Source: CALMEH01 sp031409875
Lineage (GTDB): Bacteria > Acidobacteriota > Blastocatellia > Pyrinomonadales > Pyrinomonadaceae
Reading direction: 5' to 3'
NCBI GenBank assembly: GCA_031409875.1
Contig: JANNYB010000015.1
Coordinates: forward strand, 1 to 64,000
Length of the DNA: 64,000 bases
Translations under genes and position numbers: made by a program
The notes under the pieces: model-generated
Told to the model about the DNA's origin: nothing
Seen by the model: the letters and a program-made list of their open reading frames with translations, nothing else
Databases searched by the model: none
In this document: one piece after another, positions 7,910 through 15,721 of the stretch
How the letters are laid out: every line of letters starts with the position of its first letter
How positions within the stretch are numbered: the stretch's first letter is position 1

Positions 7910-8305
7910 TCATTTTCCGCAGGTTTTGTTATCTTCTAAATAATAAAATGCCGACGATTTCGGGTCTGACGGATCGTAACAAATTTTAACTTTCATTCCT
8001 TTCGTCTTTTCGCCTCTGCCCGTGCTTTGTTCATTTTCATAGCTGAAACCGTTCACATCATATTTAAAACCGTATGTCGAAGTCGTCATTGAGCCGCTAT
8101 ATTTGTCTCCTTTACTGCGGTATTCACTGTATGAAGTGATCGTTCCGGTAGTTTCGGCAGTGCGTTTTTTGTTTTGTTCGACAGCCCGTTTTCCCGCAAA
8201 ATGTGGAGCTACAAAAAAGGCAAAAAAACCGATACCGATGATAAAAACGAACATTCCCAAAAACATTACTCCGAAAATAAGAAATAGCTTAGATTTAGTT
8301 GTCAT
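7910..8305 (-). CDS. DUF3592-like membrane protein
   Basis: The product has 131 residues. One N-terminal transmembrane segment (about 8-33, LFLIFGVMFLGMFVFIIGIGF) is followed by an exposed beta-rich domain containing TTGTITSYSEYRSKG, a YDVNGFSYENE strand and KICYDPSDPKSSAF. That order is characteristic of DUF3592 proteins, whose function is unknown. A ribosome site AGGAG is present. The gene is 50 bases downstream of the zinc-ribbon gene on the same strand, so the two are probably one transcription unit. Confidence 0.82.
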   Translation of the reverse strand: MTTKSKLFLIFGVMFLGMFVFIIGIGFFAFFVAPHFAGKRAVEQNKKRTAETTGTITSYSEYRSKGDKYSGSMTTSTYGFKYDVNGFSYENEQSTGRGEKTKGMKVKICYDPSDPKSSAFYYLEDNKTCGK

Positions 8306-8355
8306 TGACTTGATTTCTCCTTTTGCGCCGATTTACAACTAACGGCGAAAAATTA

Positions 8356-9234
8356 TTAATTCTCCGATTTTTTGAAAAAGTTTTCGGCATCCGTTTCCGT
8401 GCCGAGAGCGCGGAAAAGAAAGTTTTTGTTCGTCCAATAGCGAGCGTAAATTTTGCCGTTTGCGCTTGCCATCGTTTGCGTAATGCCGATTTCGTTTCCG
8501 TTATTGTCCTGCGCTGCGCCTTCTTCGCTGACTTTGAGTTTTAAGGTTTTGAATTTCTGGATCGAAGTCCGCAAACCTTTCTGGGCTTCGTAGGCAGACG
8601 GATATTCGGCAAGCGTCAGATGAACCATCGCGCCGGAAGAATTGTAATATTTAAATTGTTTTTCCTCGCTTGCGCCCGAAAATCCATCTTTTTCAGGATC
8701 GCCCGTAATCGTATCGCGCAAAGTCCAATCGCCCACGTTTTGCTGTGTCATATCGGCAATCGTCCGCGAAGACGACGCGATGTTTGTATTTGACGACTTG
8801 GCGATGTTTGTATTTGACGACTTGACGCTGTTCGTGTTCGACACATTAACATTGTTCGGATAAAAATTTTGCGACGTGGACGAAGACGAACCGCGAAAGA
8901 CTTTGAATAATTGCACGCCGCCCGCCGCCAGAAAAATCAACCCGATTAACACGCCGCCGATACCGACCAGAATTTTTGTCATATTTCCGCCGCTTTCCGC
9001 CGGCGGAGTTTGAAAATTCGGCTGTTGAAAATTCGGCTGTTGGTAGTTTTGTTGCTGAAAATTCGGCTGTTGAAAATTTTGCCCGCCTTGCGGAAACGCG
9101 CCGAAACTTCCGCCCATCACGGTCGGTGGCGGCTCATCCATTGAAATATGCGAAAATTCCGCGCCGCAGTTTATACAAAAACTCATCTCCGGCGCATTTG
9201 ATTGATTGCAGTTTGCACAAATTTTATTATTCAT
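8356..9234 (-). CDS. Zinc-ribbon membrane protein with Q/N-rich repeats
   Basis: The product has 292 residues. An N-terminal zinc ribbon (Cys6, Cys9, Cys20, Cys23) is followed by a Gln/Asn/Phe repeat region (NFQQPNFQQQNYQQ, about 50-80), one transmembrane segment (about 87-110), a Ser/Asn spacer with short tandem repeats (SSNTNIA) and an extracytoplasmic C-terminal domain (about 160-292) with alternating strands. Cytoplasmic zinc ribbon, membrane helix and outer domain is a common Acidobacteriota layout of unknown role. The variant B promoter lies upstream. It is divergent from the ECF sigma gene at 9870, with the second MITE between them. Confidence 0.82.
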   Translation of the reverse strand: MNNKICANCNQSNAPEMSFCINCGAEFSHISMDEPPPTVMGGSFGAFPQGGQNFQQPNFQQQNYQQPNFQQPNFQTPPAESGGNMTKILVGIGGVLIGLIFLAAGGVQLFKVFRGSSSSTSQNFYPNNVNVSNTNSVKSSNTNIAKSSNTNIASSSRTIADMTQQNVGDWTLRDTITGDPEKDGFSGASEEKQFKYYNSSGAMVHLTLAEYPSAYEAQKGLRTSIQKFKTLKLKVSEEGAAQDNNGNEIGITQTMASANGKIYARYWTNKNFLFRALGTETDAENFFKKSEN

Positions 9235-9285
9235 TTTTTCTCTCCTATTTCTTCTAAATCATCAAAGTTTTGTCGCTTCACAATG

Positions 9286-9315
9286 TAATGCGACAAAACT
9301 CGAAAAATCGGCTCA
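9286..9315 (-). promoter_or_regulatory. Candidate ECF-type promoter, variant B, site 2
   Basis: Minus strand: TGAGCC (9310-9315), 16 bases, TCGCATTA (9286-9293), 52 bases before the zinc-ribbon gene. The block is almost identical to 7812-7841 over 30 bases while the surroundings differ, which points to a conserved functional site. Confidence 0.62.
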
Positions 9316-9343
9316 AAAAAAATGTTTTTTTTTCAAAAATCTA

Positions 9344-9559
9344 AAAACGACTCATTACTGAGCGGCACGGAAATTGATAGGACAAATCAATGACCGACAT
9401 GTTTCCGTTTTCTTCCGTGTTTTCTGTGTTTTCGGTGGATAGATTTATTTTTCTTTCCACTGAAGACACAGAAAACACAGAAAACTCTTGATTAAGTTGC
9501 TCATAATAAGCGATTTTTCAACTATGCAATTTTCAGACCGCTCAGTAATGAAAACGACT
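9344..9559. mobile_element. MITE copy 2 (198 bp, 9353-9550) with 9-bp target duplication
   Basis: It has the same ends as copy 1 (CATTACTGAGCGG and inverse) and the same central palindrome, with a few substitutions. The flanks 9344-9352 and 9551-9559 are both AAAACGACT, a perfect 9-bp duplication. It lies just upstream of the variant B promoter of the zinc-ribbon gene. Confidence 0.92.
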
Positions 9560-9594
9560 GCTGTTTTGGCAATGCCGCAATAAAAAGTTCAAAC

Positions 9595-9787
9595 GACTGG
9601 AGCGCAAGCGTCCCCGCTTGCAATGAGCGTCCGCTTCGGGTGCGAAAAAGCGGTTGCACGGAAATCAACTCCGAGTTAAAATTTTGCATCGCTACGTTTG
9701 CAAATAATCCGAAATTGAATTTATGCAGAGGTTTTACACCGCTAAAAAACAGCGGCGTTTGCAAGCGGGGACGCTTGCGCTCCAGTC
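9595..9787. repeat. Palindrome, GACTGGAGCGCAAGCG family, copy 1
   Basis: Left arm GACTGGAGCGCAAGCG... and right arm ...CGCTTGCGCTCCAGTC pair over about 27 bp; inner segments add smaller hairpins. It lies between MITE copy 2 and the sigma gene. Other copies are at 10426-10563 and 47145-47291. The 9235-9869 stretch holds only this element, the MITE and promoters; I see no gene in it. Confidence 0.88.
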
Positions 9788-9869
9788 AAACTTGTCTGTT
9801 TTGAAAGATATTTCTTGCAGTTACGGAAAAAAATCTCTATTCTTAGTTTGTTTCCCACATCGAACATAA

Positions 9870-10427
9870 ATGACCGATAAGCCGATAACGCAGATTCTTG
9901 AACAGTTGCGAACCGGAAAATCCGATACGCTGGATGAGCTTTTGCCGCTTGTTTATGACGAATTGCGGCGGCTTGCGGGAAGTTATCTGAGTCGTGAACG
10001 CGCCAATCACACTCTTCAACCGACTGCGCTGGTTCACGAAGCGTATTTGCGACTTATCGGACAAAACGAAATCGAATGGCAAAATCGCGCTCACTTTTTC
10101 GGTGTTTCGGCGCGATTGATGCGCGAAATATTGATTGAATACGCCCGCGGACGAAATCGCAAAAAACGCGGCGGCGAATTCAAAACTCAAATTGCGCTTG
10201 ATGATGCGGTCAGTTTCAGCAATCAAAAAGAACTCGATGTCGTTGCCGTTGACGAAGCCTTGACGAAATTGGAAGCGTTGGACGAACGGCAGGCAAGAAT
10301 CGTTGAAATGAAATTTTTCGGCGGAATGACCATCGAAGAAATCGGCGAAGTTTTGGATATTTCGCCCGCCACCGTCAAACGCGAATGGTCGAGTGCGAAA
10401 CTGCTTCTTTATAAATGGCTGAATTGA
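9870..10427 (+). CDS. ECF-like RNA polymerase sigma factor (TIGR02999-type)
   Basis: It directs RNA polymerase to a specific promoter set. The 185 residues contain a sigma region 2 (about 25-95; LPLVYDELRRLAGSYL, NHTLQPTALVHEAYLRL, WQNRAHFFGVSARLMREILIEYAR) and a region 4 helix-turn-helix (about 135-180; FFGGMTIEEIGEVLDISPAT, then VKREW). This is the Acidobacteriota/Planctomycetota group often encoded beside Ser/Thr kinases, as here: the kinase follows 145 bases downstream. No anti-sigma gene is seen, so regulation may run through the kinase (inference). The TGA stop overlaps the palindrome at 10426. Confidence 0.92.
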   Translation: MTDKPITQILEQLRTGKSDTLDELLPLVYDELRRLAGSYLSRERANHTLQPTALVHEAYLRLIGQNEIEWQNRAHFFGVSARLMREILIEYARGRNRKKRGGEFKTQIALDDAVSFSNQKELDVVAVDEALTKLEALDERQARIVEMKFFGGMTIEEIGEVLDISPATVKREWSSAKLLLYKWLN

Positions 10428-10563
10428 CTGGAGCGCAAGCGTCCCCGCTTGCAATGAGCGAAGCGAAAAAACGCCGCGAATGAAATCAAGTTGAGTGAAA
10501 TGTGAGGCTTTTTCGCGTTTGAAGCAAACGCTCATTGCAAGCGGGGACGCTTGCGCTCCAGTC
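10426..10563. repeat. Palindrome, GACTGGAGCGCAAGCG family, copy 2
   Basis: It begins inside the sigma factor stop codon and ends 9 bases before the kinase ATG. The arms pair over about 35 bp including the inverse of CAATGAGCG. It separates the two cistrons of the sigma/kinase module and could attenuate or process the transcript. Confidence 0.88.
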
Positions 10564-10572
10564 TTTAATACG

Positions 10573-13278
10573 ATGACCTCCGAACGCTGGAAAAAAATTA
10601 AAAAAATTCTTGAAGAAGCGGTCGAAACTGCGCCTGAATCGCGCTTTGCTTTTATTGAGAAATCTTGCAACGGCGATGAAGATTTGCGGCGCGAGGTCGA
10701 AGATTTACTCGAATTTGAAACGGAAGACGCGCTTGAACAATCCGCATTTTCAATCGTTGTCGAAAACTCTAAATCTATTATCGGCAAACAAATCGGGCGT
10801 TACAAAATCATCGGCGAACTCGGCGCAGGCGGAATGGGCGCGGTTTATTTGGCGGAACGTGCCGACGGCGAATTTGAACAAAAAGTTGCCGTCAAACTCA
10901 TCAAAAACGGCATCAGTTCCGACACGATTTTGCGCCGTTTCCTCAACGAACGGCAGATTTTAGCTTCCCTCGAACATCCGAACATCGCACACTTAATTGA
11001 CGGCGGAACGACCGACGAAGGTTTGCCGTTTTTGGTGATGGAATATGTCGAAGGCACGCCGATTGGCGATTATGCGGACGCAAATAATTTGAATCTCGAA
11101 CAACGTCTGGATTTGTTCCGCGAAGTCTGCGCCGCTGTTTCGTTCGCGCATCAAAAATTGATTATTCACCGCGATTTGAAGCCGTCAAACATCTTAATTA
11201 CCAAAGACGGTAAAACAAAACTGCTCGATTTCGGCATCGCCAAACTACTAAAAACCGAAAACGGCAACGAAACGCGCACACAAGCCTTTGCCTTCACGCC
11301 CGAATACGCTTCGCCCGAACAAATTCGCGGCGAAAATCTTTCGACCGCAACCGATATTTACTCGCTCGGCGTTGTTCTCTACGAACTTTTAACCGGCTCG
11401 CGCCCATTTCGATTTGACGGCAAAAACATCGGCGAAATAATCAGCACGGCAACGCAAGCTGAACCGACAAAGCCGAGCGAAGCCAAGTCAGAACCGCCTG
11501 CGGTAGCGGGCGGGTTTTCCGATTTGTCAGAACCGCCTGCGGTAGCGGGCGGTTTAAGCCGGAATACTAAAATTATAGCAAACAAAGTTCAACCACCCAC
11601 TACCGCAGGCGGTTCTGACTTGGCGCAACTTCGCGGCGACCTCGACAACATCATCTTAAAAGCCTTAAAAAAAGAATCTTCGCGGCGTTATTTGTCTGTC
11701 GAGCAATTTTCGGAAGACATTCGGCGGCATTTGAAAGGTTTGCCCGTAACGGCGCGGCAAGATACTTGGCGTTATCGTGCAGAAAAATTTACGCGGCGCA
11801 ATCCTTTAGTTGTTGGCGCAATTTCGCTCGCTTTTTTGATTTTGATTGGCGGAATTTTAGCAACAGCGTATCAGGCGCGAAAGGCAAATATCGAGCGCGA
11901 AAAAGCCGAACGCAGATTTAACGACGTTCGTGCTTTGGCGAATTCGTTTATGTTTGAAATTAACGAAGAAATCACGAAAAGCCCGATAAAAGCGCGTGAG
12001 TTATTGGTGCAACGCGCCATCGAATATTTAGATAAACTCGCGTCGGAATCTGACGGCAACACCGAACTTGAAAGCGAACTCGCGGCGGCTTACGAAAAAA
12101 TCGGCGATGTTCAGGCACAACTTTTTAATCCGGCTTTGGGCAAATCATCGGAGGCTTTGACGAGTCATCAAAAATCGCTCGAAATCCGCGAAAGGCTTTT
12201 TTCAGCCGTGCCAAATGACGTTAATCGCGGGCTTGACGTCGTCAAAAGCCGTCTGTTCGTCGGCGATATTCTTTCGATGAGCGGACGGCTCGGCGAAGCC
12301 CGTGAAACTTATCAAAACACCGTCGAATTTTGCCGTCGTTTGCTGGCGATTGATGAAAAAAATACTCAGATAAGATTAAATCTCGCAAGAAGTTACGGGC
12401 GGCTCGGTCAATCAATTTTAAGAAGCGGTTCACTTAGCGACACGCTCGCAAATTACGAAGAATCGCTGAAAATTTATCAAATGTTGGCTGAAGAAAATCC
12501 TTCGGAAGTAAAATTCGGGCGTTCGGTCGGCTATATTTTTTCTTATATCGGCTACGTCAAAATCGAAATGAATCAGCCGACGGAAGCCGTAAAATATTTT
12601 TCTGACGCGCTGAAAATCGAGGAAAAATGGCACAATCCCGAAAGCCGTCAATCGCAAAATGATATGGCAAACGCCAATTTATGGCTCGGCGTGGCGCACA
12701 GCGAAAACTCGGATTGGGAAAAAAGTTCGGTTTATCTGCAAAAAGCTCTTGAAATTCAGCGGCAACTTTTTGAAACGGACAAAAACAATTTTGGCGAACA
12801 AAACGCGCTTGCCGATTGTTATTTGGAGATTGGCAGAGATAATATCCGCGCCCAAAAACCGGACGCGGCGATTGGAAATTTAACAAAAGCGATTGAAAAC
12901 TACGAAGCCGTCTGGCAAAACGACAGTCGAAATTTTTCGGCACAGCGGCAAATTGCTTTTACGCAAATCAATCTCGGCAATGCTTTCCGACAAAAAAACG
13001 ATTTGCAGAAGGCTTCGGAAATTTACGCAAAATCGCTCGAAACCATCAAAAAATTAACCGAAACTGACACAAATAATACCGAATGGCAACAAGATTTTGC
13101 TCTAATCCACTTAAAACTCGGCGAAATCGCCGTCAGCCGCAACGACAAACTGAACGCTTTAAAGCATCTCGAAGCCGCCAAACCGATTTTTGAAAAACTC
13201 ACCACACAATCGCCCGACCACGCCAAACGCCGCACCGATTTGGAAAACGTCAGAAGTCTGTTGGAAAAACTTTCCTAA
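10573..13278 (+). CDS. Transmembrane Ser/Thr protein kinase with TPR-like sensor domain
   Basis: This is a Hanks-type kinase of about 901 residues. After a helical N-terminal segment the kinase domain runs from about 78 to 400: P-loop GELGAGGMGAVYLAE, catalytic HRDLKPSNIL, DFG in LLDFGIAKLL, and TPEYASPEQIRGE in the activation segment. A membrane helix (NPLVVGAISLAFLILIGGIL, about 415) is followed by a TPR-like helical outer region. Residues about 304-350 are an insertion encoded by a palindromic repeat (SEPPAVAGGFSD, SEPPAVAGGLSR, then VQPPTTAGGSD) within the kinase C-lobe, in frame. ATG at 10573 was chosen because anything upstream would lie in a palindrome. Confidence 0.92.
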   Translation: MTSERWKKIKKILEEAVETAPESRFAFIEKSCNGDEDLRREVEDLLEFETEDALEQSAFSIVVENSKSIIGKQIGRYKIIGELGAGGMGAVYLAERADGEFEQKVAVKLIKNGISSDTILRRFLNERQILASLEHPNIAHLIDGGTTDEGLPFLVMEYVEGTPIGDYADANNLNLEQRLDLFREVCAAVSFAHQKLIIHRDLKPSNILITKDGKTKLLDFGIAKLLKTENGNETRTQAFAFTPEYASPEQIRGENLSTATDIYSLGVVLYELLTGSRPFRFDGKNIGEIISTATQAEPTKPSEAKSEPPAVAGGFSDLSEPPAVAGGLSRNTKIIANKVQPPTTAGGSDLAQLRGDLDNIILKALKKESSRRYLSVEQFSEDIRRHLKGLPVTARQDTWRYRAEKFTRRNPLVVGAISLAFLILIGGILATAYQARKANIEREKAERRFNDVRALANSFMFEINEEITKSPIKARELLVQRAIEYLDKLASESDGNTELESELAAAYEKIGDVQAQLFNPALGKSSEALTSHQKSLEIRERLFSAVPNDVNRGLDVVKSRLFVGDILSMSGRLGEARETYQNTVEFCRRLLAIDEKNTQIRLNLARSYGRLGQSILRSGSLSDTLANYEESLKIYQMLAEENPSEVKFGRSVGYIFSYIGYVKIEMNQPTEAVKYFSDALKIEEKWHNPESRQSQNDMANANLWLGVAHSENSDWEKSSVYLQKALEIQRQLFETDKNNFGEQNALADCYLEIGRDNIRAQKPDAAIGNLTKAIENYEAVWQNDSRNFSAQRQIAFTQINLGNAFRQKNDLQKASEIYAKSLETIKKLTETDTNNTEWQQDFALIHLKLGEIAVSRNDKLNALKHLEAAKPIFEKLTTQSPDHAKRRTDLENVRSLLEKLS
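11485..11621. repeat. In-frame palindrome (PPAVAGG family) inside the kinase gene
   Basis: Two direct copies of TCAGAACCGCCTGCGGTAGC (11488 and 11528 on) and one inverted copy (11590-11621) lie within the coding region. The frame is kept and no stop is introduced. The element is homologous to 39057-39084, 42158-42252, 44053-44145 and 61196-61290. Confidence 0.92.
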
Positions 13279-13282
13279 TTTT

Positions 13283-13370
13283 TTAGCCCGCGAAACACGC
13301 GAAACACGCGAAATCAAAACACAGTAAAATTTTCTTTTTTTCGTGTCTTTCGTGTGTTTCGCGGGCTAAA
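13283..13370. repeat. Palindrome with CGCGAAACA-type arms after the kinase
   Basis: Left arm TTAGCCCGCGAAACACGCG and right arm CGTGTGTTTCGCGGGCTAA enclose a T-rich loop. It fills the gap between the convergent kinase gene and the gene ending at 13374, and is a plausible bidirectional terminator. Confidence 0.82.
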
Positions 13371-13373
13371 ACT

Positions 13374-13964
13374 TTATTTCTTCGCCGTAAATTTTTCGCC
13401 GTTCCAAACGAATTCCATCAAAACAAAATCGTTTGCCGTTTCACTGCATTCGTTACACGCCAATTTAATCGTCGTTCCCGTTTGCGGAAGCAGAAAATAA
13501 CTGCTCAAGCCGTTTTCCGATGTATCTATTTTTTTGTCGGTAAAGGCTTTTTTGATTTGCGCTTCGGTCAAATTCGGGAAAACTTGCGTTGTAACATCAG
13601 CCCATTTTCCGCTTTTGTAAGTGTAAAATTTGATAAATCCGCCGCACACCGGACCGCAACCCGATTCGGCGTGAGCGATTAAATAACTGCCGTCTTTTTT
13701 CTTAAACAGCGCGATTTCCGCCCAACCTTCCCAAGGTCCTTCGAGTTTGAGATAACCGTTTTTTGTGTCTTCAATTTTGATTAAAGATTTCCGAAATCTT
13801 CTCAAAGGTGTTGCGCCGTTGATTTTTTCGCCGTTATTATCGGTCGCATATTTATCAGCCGGAAACGCAAAAAAATAATCCGTAACCGTTTTCGGCGTTT
13901 GTGCCAAAGCATTTGCCGAAAAAGCGATTGTCAGCAATGCAAATATAATTATTAGTTTTTTCAT
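13374..13964 (-). CDS. Secreted protein of unknown function (paralog of 14956-15597)
   Basis: The product has about 196 residues with a signal peptide (MKKLIIIFALLTIAFSANAL, cleaved near AQ). The mature part begins PKTVTDYFFAFPADKY and has paired Cys (GCGPVCGG; ACNECS) that may form disulphides. The opening, the YKSGKW-then-VT strand and the overall length resemble the neighbour at 14956-15597, so these are probably paralogs. ATG at 13964 fits the signal peptide; longer starts would extend into the terminator and the next gene. A hairpin with a T-run sits just upstream (13974-14008). Confidence 0.8.
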   Translation of the reverse strand: MKKLIIIFALLTIAFSANALAQTPKTVTDYFFAFPADKYATDNNGEKINGATPLRRFRKSLIKIEDTKNGYLKLEGPWEGWAEIALFKKKDGSYLIAHAESGCGPVCGGFIKFYTYKSGKWADVTTQVFPNLTEAQIKKAFTDKKIDTSENGLSSYFLLPQTGTTIKLACNECSETANDFVLMEFVWNGEKFTAKK

Positions 13965-13973
13965 AGTTTCATC

Positions 13974-14008
13974 CAAAAAAAGCGGACGGAAATCAGATTC
14001 CATCCGCC
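13974..14008 (-). terminator. Terminator or attenuator between two secreted-protein genes
   Basis: Minus strand: GCGGATGGAA and TTCCGTCCGC form a 10-bp stem followed by a run of T (13974-13980). It ends only about 10 bases before the ATG of the downstream gene, so it is either the terminator of the 14027 gene or an attenuator controlling read-through into the 13964 gene. Confidence 0.72.
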
Positions 14009-14026
14009 GTGAAAAATTGCAAACGA

Positions 14027-14374
14027 TTAATTTCCAAAGCCTTCGCACTCCAAAAGCACATCGTTATAAATTTCCCAAGTAAAATCTTTACTGCCGGTGT
14101 CAGTTTCCGGCACAATGCAAACATCGCCGTCTTCATCAATGAATTTGAAATCCCACATTCCTTCGGGAATATCGGTAATCGTGATTGATTGATTTTTGCT
14201 CAAAACATTGTCGCCAAGTTGGTCGGGACCCCATTTTGTAAAGCTCGACGGCGAAAGATACAAATGATAAATCGCATAATCGGAGCGGTTGATAATTTTG
14301 ATACTTAGGTCTCGCGCCACCGCCAAACCGCTAAAACACATTGTTAAAATCAATAAACTAAGAATTTTTTTCAT
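14027..14374 (-). CDS. Small secreted protein, WG-D-L type beta-sandwich
   Basis: The product has 115 residues with a signal peptide (MKKILSLLILTMCFSGLAVA). The mature part DLSIKIINRSDYAIYHLYLS, PSSFTKWGPDQLGDNVLSK, then DGDVCIVPETDTG, has the pattern of a small exported beta-sandwich family (IxN, lyvSps, WGxDxLG, vL, Asp-Gly) of unknown role. Two Cys (in DVCIV and LLECEG) may pair. The start at 14374 fits the signal peptide. The variant A promoter lies 44-73 bases upstream. Confidence 0.82.
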   Translation of the reverse strand: MKKILSLLILTMCFSGLAVARDLSIKIINRSDYAIYHLYLSPSSFTKWGPDQLGDNVLSKNQSITITDIPEGMWDFKFIDEDGDVCIVPETDTGSKDFTWEIYNDVLLECEGFGN

Positions 14375-14417
14375 AATATTTTTCATCTCATTTCGCAATA
14401 AAATTGCCTTCATATTC

Positions 14418-14447
14418 ATAAGCGAGATTTTCTGAAAAGTCGTATCA
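14418..14447 (-). promoter_or_regulatory. Candidate ECF-type promoter, variant A, site 1
   Basis: Minus strand: TGATAC (14442-14447), 16 bases, TCGCTTAT (14418-14425), 44 bases before the start at 14374. The whole 32-base block is repeated with one change at 15628-15659. Confidence 0.68.
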
Positions 14448-14459
14448 TTTTTTTCAAAA

Positions 14460-14951
14460 TTATTCACCGCAAGCGAAAGGAATTTCTTTCTTGACGGTTT
14501 GATAAATTTTCGTCGGCGCGTTTTTTTCGACTAATTTTGCCGTCAGTTTAATTTTCTGACAACCCGTATCGTGCAGTAAAAACGGCACGAAAACTTTGCT
14601 TGCGCCTGTCGTAGGAAAATAATACGGCAAAGTTTTCTGAAATTTCACGCGCTTGCCATCTTCGCTCACAGCGGAAAATTGCAAAACCGGATTGGTTTTC
14701 GTTTCCTTGCCGTCGGTTTCAACCAAAACATAAATTAGCGTCGAACTCGAATGACCTGCCGCGTCGCCTTCGCCGATAATCGTGTTCCAAAGCGCAAAAT
14801 TCCCTTTGAAAATATCACGCGAAAGTTCACCGTTTTCTTCATAAACGAGATGTGCGCGAACTTCCGAAATCTTGTGCGATGATTTAACTTGCGCTGAAAT
14901 TATCGCCGAAAACATCAAAATAAATAACGAAAATAAAATTGTCTTTTTCAT
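14460..14951 (-). CDS. Secreted protein of unknown function
   Basis: The product has 163 residues with a signal peptide (MKKTILFSLFILMFSAIISA). The mature domain has alternating strands, for example HKISEVRAHLVYEENGEL and VKFQKTLPYYFPTTGASK, and a C-terminal Cys pair (DTGCQKIK and IPFACGE) that may form a disulphide, suggesting an Ig-like exported domain. It lies 4 bases after the stop of the 14956-15597 gene, so the two form one operon. Confidence 0.8.
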   Translation of the reverse strand: MKKTILFSLFILMFSAIISAQVKSSHKISEVRAHLVYEENGELSRDIFKGNFALWNTIIGEGDAAGHSSSTLIYVLVETDGKETKTNPVLQFSAVSEDGKRVKFQKTLPYYFPTTGASKVFVPFLLHDTGCQKIKLTAKLVEKNAPTKIYQTVKKEIPFACGE

Positions 14952-14955
14952 ATTT

Positions 14956-15597
14956 TTACAAACTTTGTTCGACAAACGAACTTCCGTCCCATTTGAATAA
15001 TTTCAAGGTCGTAACCGCATCGCTGCCTTTGCTTTTCGCCACAAAAAGAAGCAAATCTTTGTCGGCGTTAAACTGAACTTCAACGCGGACATTTTCGCGT
15101 TTCACATTCATCTTAAAATCTTCGGTCAAAACTTTATAAGCCTCGTCAACCGAAACTTTCGGCATCAACAAAGACGTTACGTTTGACCATTTGCCGGCTT
15201 TGTATTCGAGCAAAAATGAGTGCCAAATAACCGTGTCAGTCGTCGGATTTTTCTCTGTTTTGTCGCTGACCTGAAACGACAAACCGATAATCGTGCGTTC
15301 TTTGGCGCGGAAAAGTTTCAATTGTCCCATCGAAACCGGAACCGCTGCCGAACCTTTAACAAACGCCGGAACGTCTTCTTCAAACAGCGCGAAATTTATA
15401 AAATCAGCCTTTGCGCTTTGTGTGAACAAATAGCCGCCATCGCTTTTCGTGCCGAGCCTTTCGGCGCGTGTTCCCGTCATATATTCAGCCGGAAGCGCGG
15501 CAAAAAAATCTACCGCTTTTTTCGGATTTTTCTGTGCAAAAGCATTTGCCGACAAACTTAAAACCAACAACGTCAATAAAATAAATGTTTTTTTCAT
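14956..15597 (-). CDS. Secreted protein of unknown function (paralog of 13374-13964)
   Basis: The product has 213 residues with a signal peptide (MKKTFILLTLLVLSLSANAF, cleaved near AQ). The mature part KKAVDFFAALPAEYMTGTRA is followed by beta-rich sequence and the segment YKAGKWSNVTSLLMP, matching the related segment of the 13374 product. No named family is recognised. It is the first gene of a two-gene operon with 14460-14951 and has a variant A promoter-like site 33 bases upstream. Confidence 0.8.
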   Translation of the reverse strand: MKKTFILLTLLVLSLSANAFAQKNPKKAVDFFAALPAEYMTGTRAERLGTKSDGGYLFTQSAKADFINFALFEEDVPAFVKGSAAVPVSMGQLKLFRAKERTIIGLSFQVSDKTEKNPTTDTVIWHSFLLEYKAGKWSNVTSLLMPKVSVDEAYKVLTEDFKMNVKRENVRVEVQFNADKDLLLFVAKSKGSDAVTTLKLFKWDGSSFVEQSL

Positions 15598-15629
15598 ATC
15601 TAACTTTTCTAAATATTCTCTCCACTCTC

Positions 15630-15659
15630 ATAAGCGAGATTTTTTGAAAAGTCGTATCA
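15630..15659 (-). promoter_or_regulatory. Candidate ECF-type promoter, variant A, site 2
   Basis: Minus strand: TGATAC (15654-15659), 16 bases, TCGCTTAT (15630-15637), 33 bases before the ATG at 15597. The block is nearly identical to 14416-14447. Confidence 0.68.
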
Positions 15660-15665
15660 TCAAAA

Positions 15666-15701
15666 AGAAAAAAACGCCGAAAATTTCAGCGTTTTTTTCT
15701 T
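15666..15701 (-). terminator. Rho-independent terminator of the three-gene PPC-like operon
   Basis: An AACGCTGAAA/TTTCGGCGTT stem with one mismatch, flanked by A-rich and T-rich tracts, lies 20-55 bases after the stop of the 15722 gene. It is symmetrical enough to work on both strands. Confidence 0.78.
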
Positions 15702-15721
15702 AAATTAAATTGTCAAATTGA

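Noticed and set aside
9000..9080. Possible CRISPR-like short repeats (15-base units)
   Set aside because: They are in-frame codons for NFQQP-type peptide repeats in the zinc-ribbon protein, without spacers.
9843..10787. Long minus-strand open frame (314 codons) opposite the ECF sigma gene
   Set aside because: It is the shadow of the sigma gene and the neighbouring palindrome; the plus-strand protein has clear sigma motifs, while the antisense product is Phe/Ser-rich without any known domain.
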